DNA of 5,202 bases from Actinomycetota bacterium. GTDB taxonomy: Bacteria; Actinomycetota; Acidimicrobiia; Acidimicrobiales; AC-25. Position numbers and translations under genes: made by a program. The notes under the pieces were generated by a model that had not been told where the DNA came from, did no database searches, and saw nothing but the letters and a program-made list of their open reading frames with translations. The stretch spans positions 2,393-7,594 of the forward strand of contig VAXF01000214.1 in assembly GCA_005888395.1 (NCBI GenBank), given 5' to 3'. This document shows positions 4,815 through 5,202 of this stretch, piece after piece; within the stretch, counting starts at the first letter, position 1; every line of letters begins with the position of its first letter.

Positions 4815-5143
4815 TGAAGAAGGGCCGGCCCGCCTACACCGTCAGCGCCCTGGCCGACCCCGCCGTCGCCGCCGACGTCCGGCGGGTGCTGACGTCGGAG
4901 ACCGGCTCCCTCGGCGTGCGCGGTCAGACGCTCGAGCGCTGGCCCGCGGCGCGGGCGCCCGGCGAGGTCGAGGTCGAGGGACTCCCGGTGCGCGTGAAGG
5001 TCAGCCCGGGGCGGGTGAAGGTCGAGCACGACGACGCCCGCCGCGCGGCACGGCGAACCGGGCTGCCGCTGCGCGAGGTCGTGTCACGTGCCGAGGCGGC
5101 GTGGCGCCGGGCCCATGAGGACCCGCCCGACGACGCCAGCTGA
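4643..5143 (+). CDS. larC: LarC C-terminal part, in the -1 frame relative to its N-terminal part
   Basis: From about 4643 this frame encodes 166 residues matching the LarC C-terminal domain: TQVVVGQAID at the junction, then LLEVNVDDATGETIAHAVDA (the N-x-DD region), HDAWVTPVVMKKGRP, ETGSLGVRG and GLPVRVKVSPGRVKVEHDD, ending ...EDPPDDAS at TGA 5141-5143. This domain is conserved over its whole length, including third-position G/C bias, so it does not look long decayed. If translated alone it could start at GTG 4655 (162 residues), but no clear ribosome binding site is present. In Lactobacillus plantarum LarC is made from two overlapping frames (larC1 and larC2), so a split is not unprecedented. 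Here, however, the junction has no obvious slippery heptamer and appears to lack conserved residues. It overlaps the frame-0 continuation of the N-terminal ORF (to 4814). Confidence 0.8.
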   Translation, partial: TQVVVGQAIDTEAHAETGQPVVLLEVNVDDATGETIAHAVDALLAAGAHDAWVTPVVMKKGRPAYTVSALADPAVAADVRRVLTSETGSLGVRGQTLERWPAARAPGEVEVEGLPVRVKVSPGRVKVEHDDARRAARRTGLPLREVVSRAEAAWRRAHEDPPDDAS

Positions 5144-5202
5144 GGCGAGGGCGTCGCGCAGCGAACGCAGGTCGGGGACGCTGGGCGCGGGATCGGCGCC
5201 CG
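5084..5202 (-). CDS. Possible 3' end of a convergent minus-strand gene (partial)
   Basis: On the minus strand, one frame entering from the right edge reads ...PDLRSLRDALASAG... and ends at a TGA (complement of 5084-5086). In the 59 bases outside larC its third positions are strongly G/C, and the sequence reads like an ordinary alpha-helical protein end. If real it overlaps the larC 3' end tail to tail by 60 bases. All three minus frames are open over this short, GC-rich stretch, so frame and stop are uncertain and no product can be named. Confidence 0.3.
   Translation of the reverse strand, partial: GADPAPSVPDLRSLRDALASAGVVGRVLMGPAPRRLGT

Overview
The window is very GC-rich, with codons dominated by G or C in third position, actinobacterial-type families (a TIGR03086/maleylpyruvate-isomerase-like protein, an actinobacterial-style PheA, DUF5996) and GTG starts. 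This suggests a high-GC actinobacterium, perhaps of the Acidimicrobiia. The class is inferred from gene content and codon style only. The layout looks chromosomal and housekeeping in character: I see no mobile element, CRISPR array, phage gene or long repeat.

Left block, plus strand (1-1988): the tail of an unidentified upstream gene overlaps by ATGA a stand-alone ChrB C-terminal-domain protein (chromate-resistance family). It is followed after 7 bases by a DUF5996 protein, then by a TIGR03086-type mycothiol-dependent/DinB-like metal-binding protein. Tight spacing suggests one transcript. The last two genes are bridged by an 11-codon ORF that overlaps both of them.

Middle block, minus strand (3222 down to 2004): pheA (prephenate dehydratase, phenylalanine biosynthesis) is followed 10 bases later by three tRNA genes, Ser(UGA), Ser(GCU) and Arg(ACG). 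The last two are only 2 bases apart. The tRNAs fill the roughly 310-base gap between protein genes, and the block converges on the left block with only 15 bases between.

Right block, plus strand (3242-5143): larB and larC, two of the three nickel-pincer nucleotide (NPN) cofactor synthesis genes. LarB makes the biscarboxylated pyridinium mononucleotide from NaAD. LarE (not in this window) would add sulfur, and LarC inserts nickel with CTP. larB diverges from pheA with only 19 bases between the start codons. larC is not one open frame here: its N-terminal part (to about 4643) and C-terminal part (from about 4643) are in different frames, and a conserved stretch of about 11 residues appears to be missing at the junction. 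A second apparent internal deletion (about 7 residues, in frame) and an 11-G run lie in the DUF5996 gene. The two cases together raise the question of assembly or sequencing error versus real decay or, for larC, recoding.

The last 59 bases probably hold the 3' end of a convergent minus-strand gene. I see no wholly new system. The observations most worth a second look are the larC frame break, the compact pheA/larB divergent start region and the pheA-tRNA arrangement.
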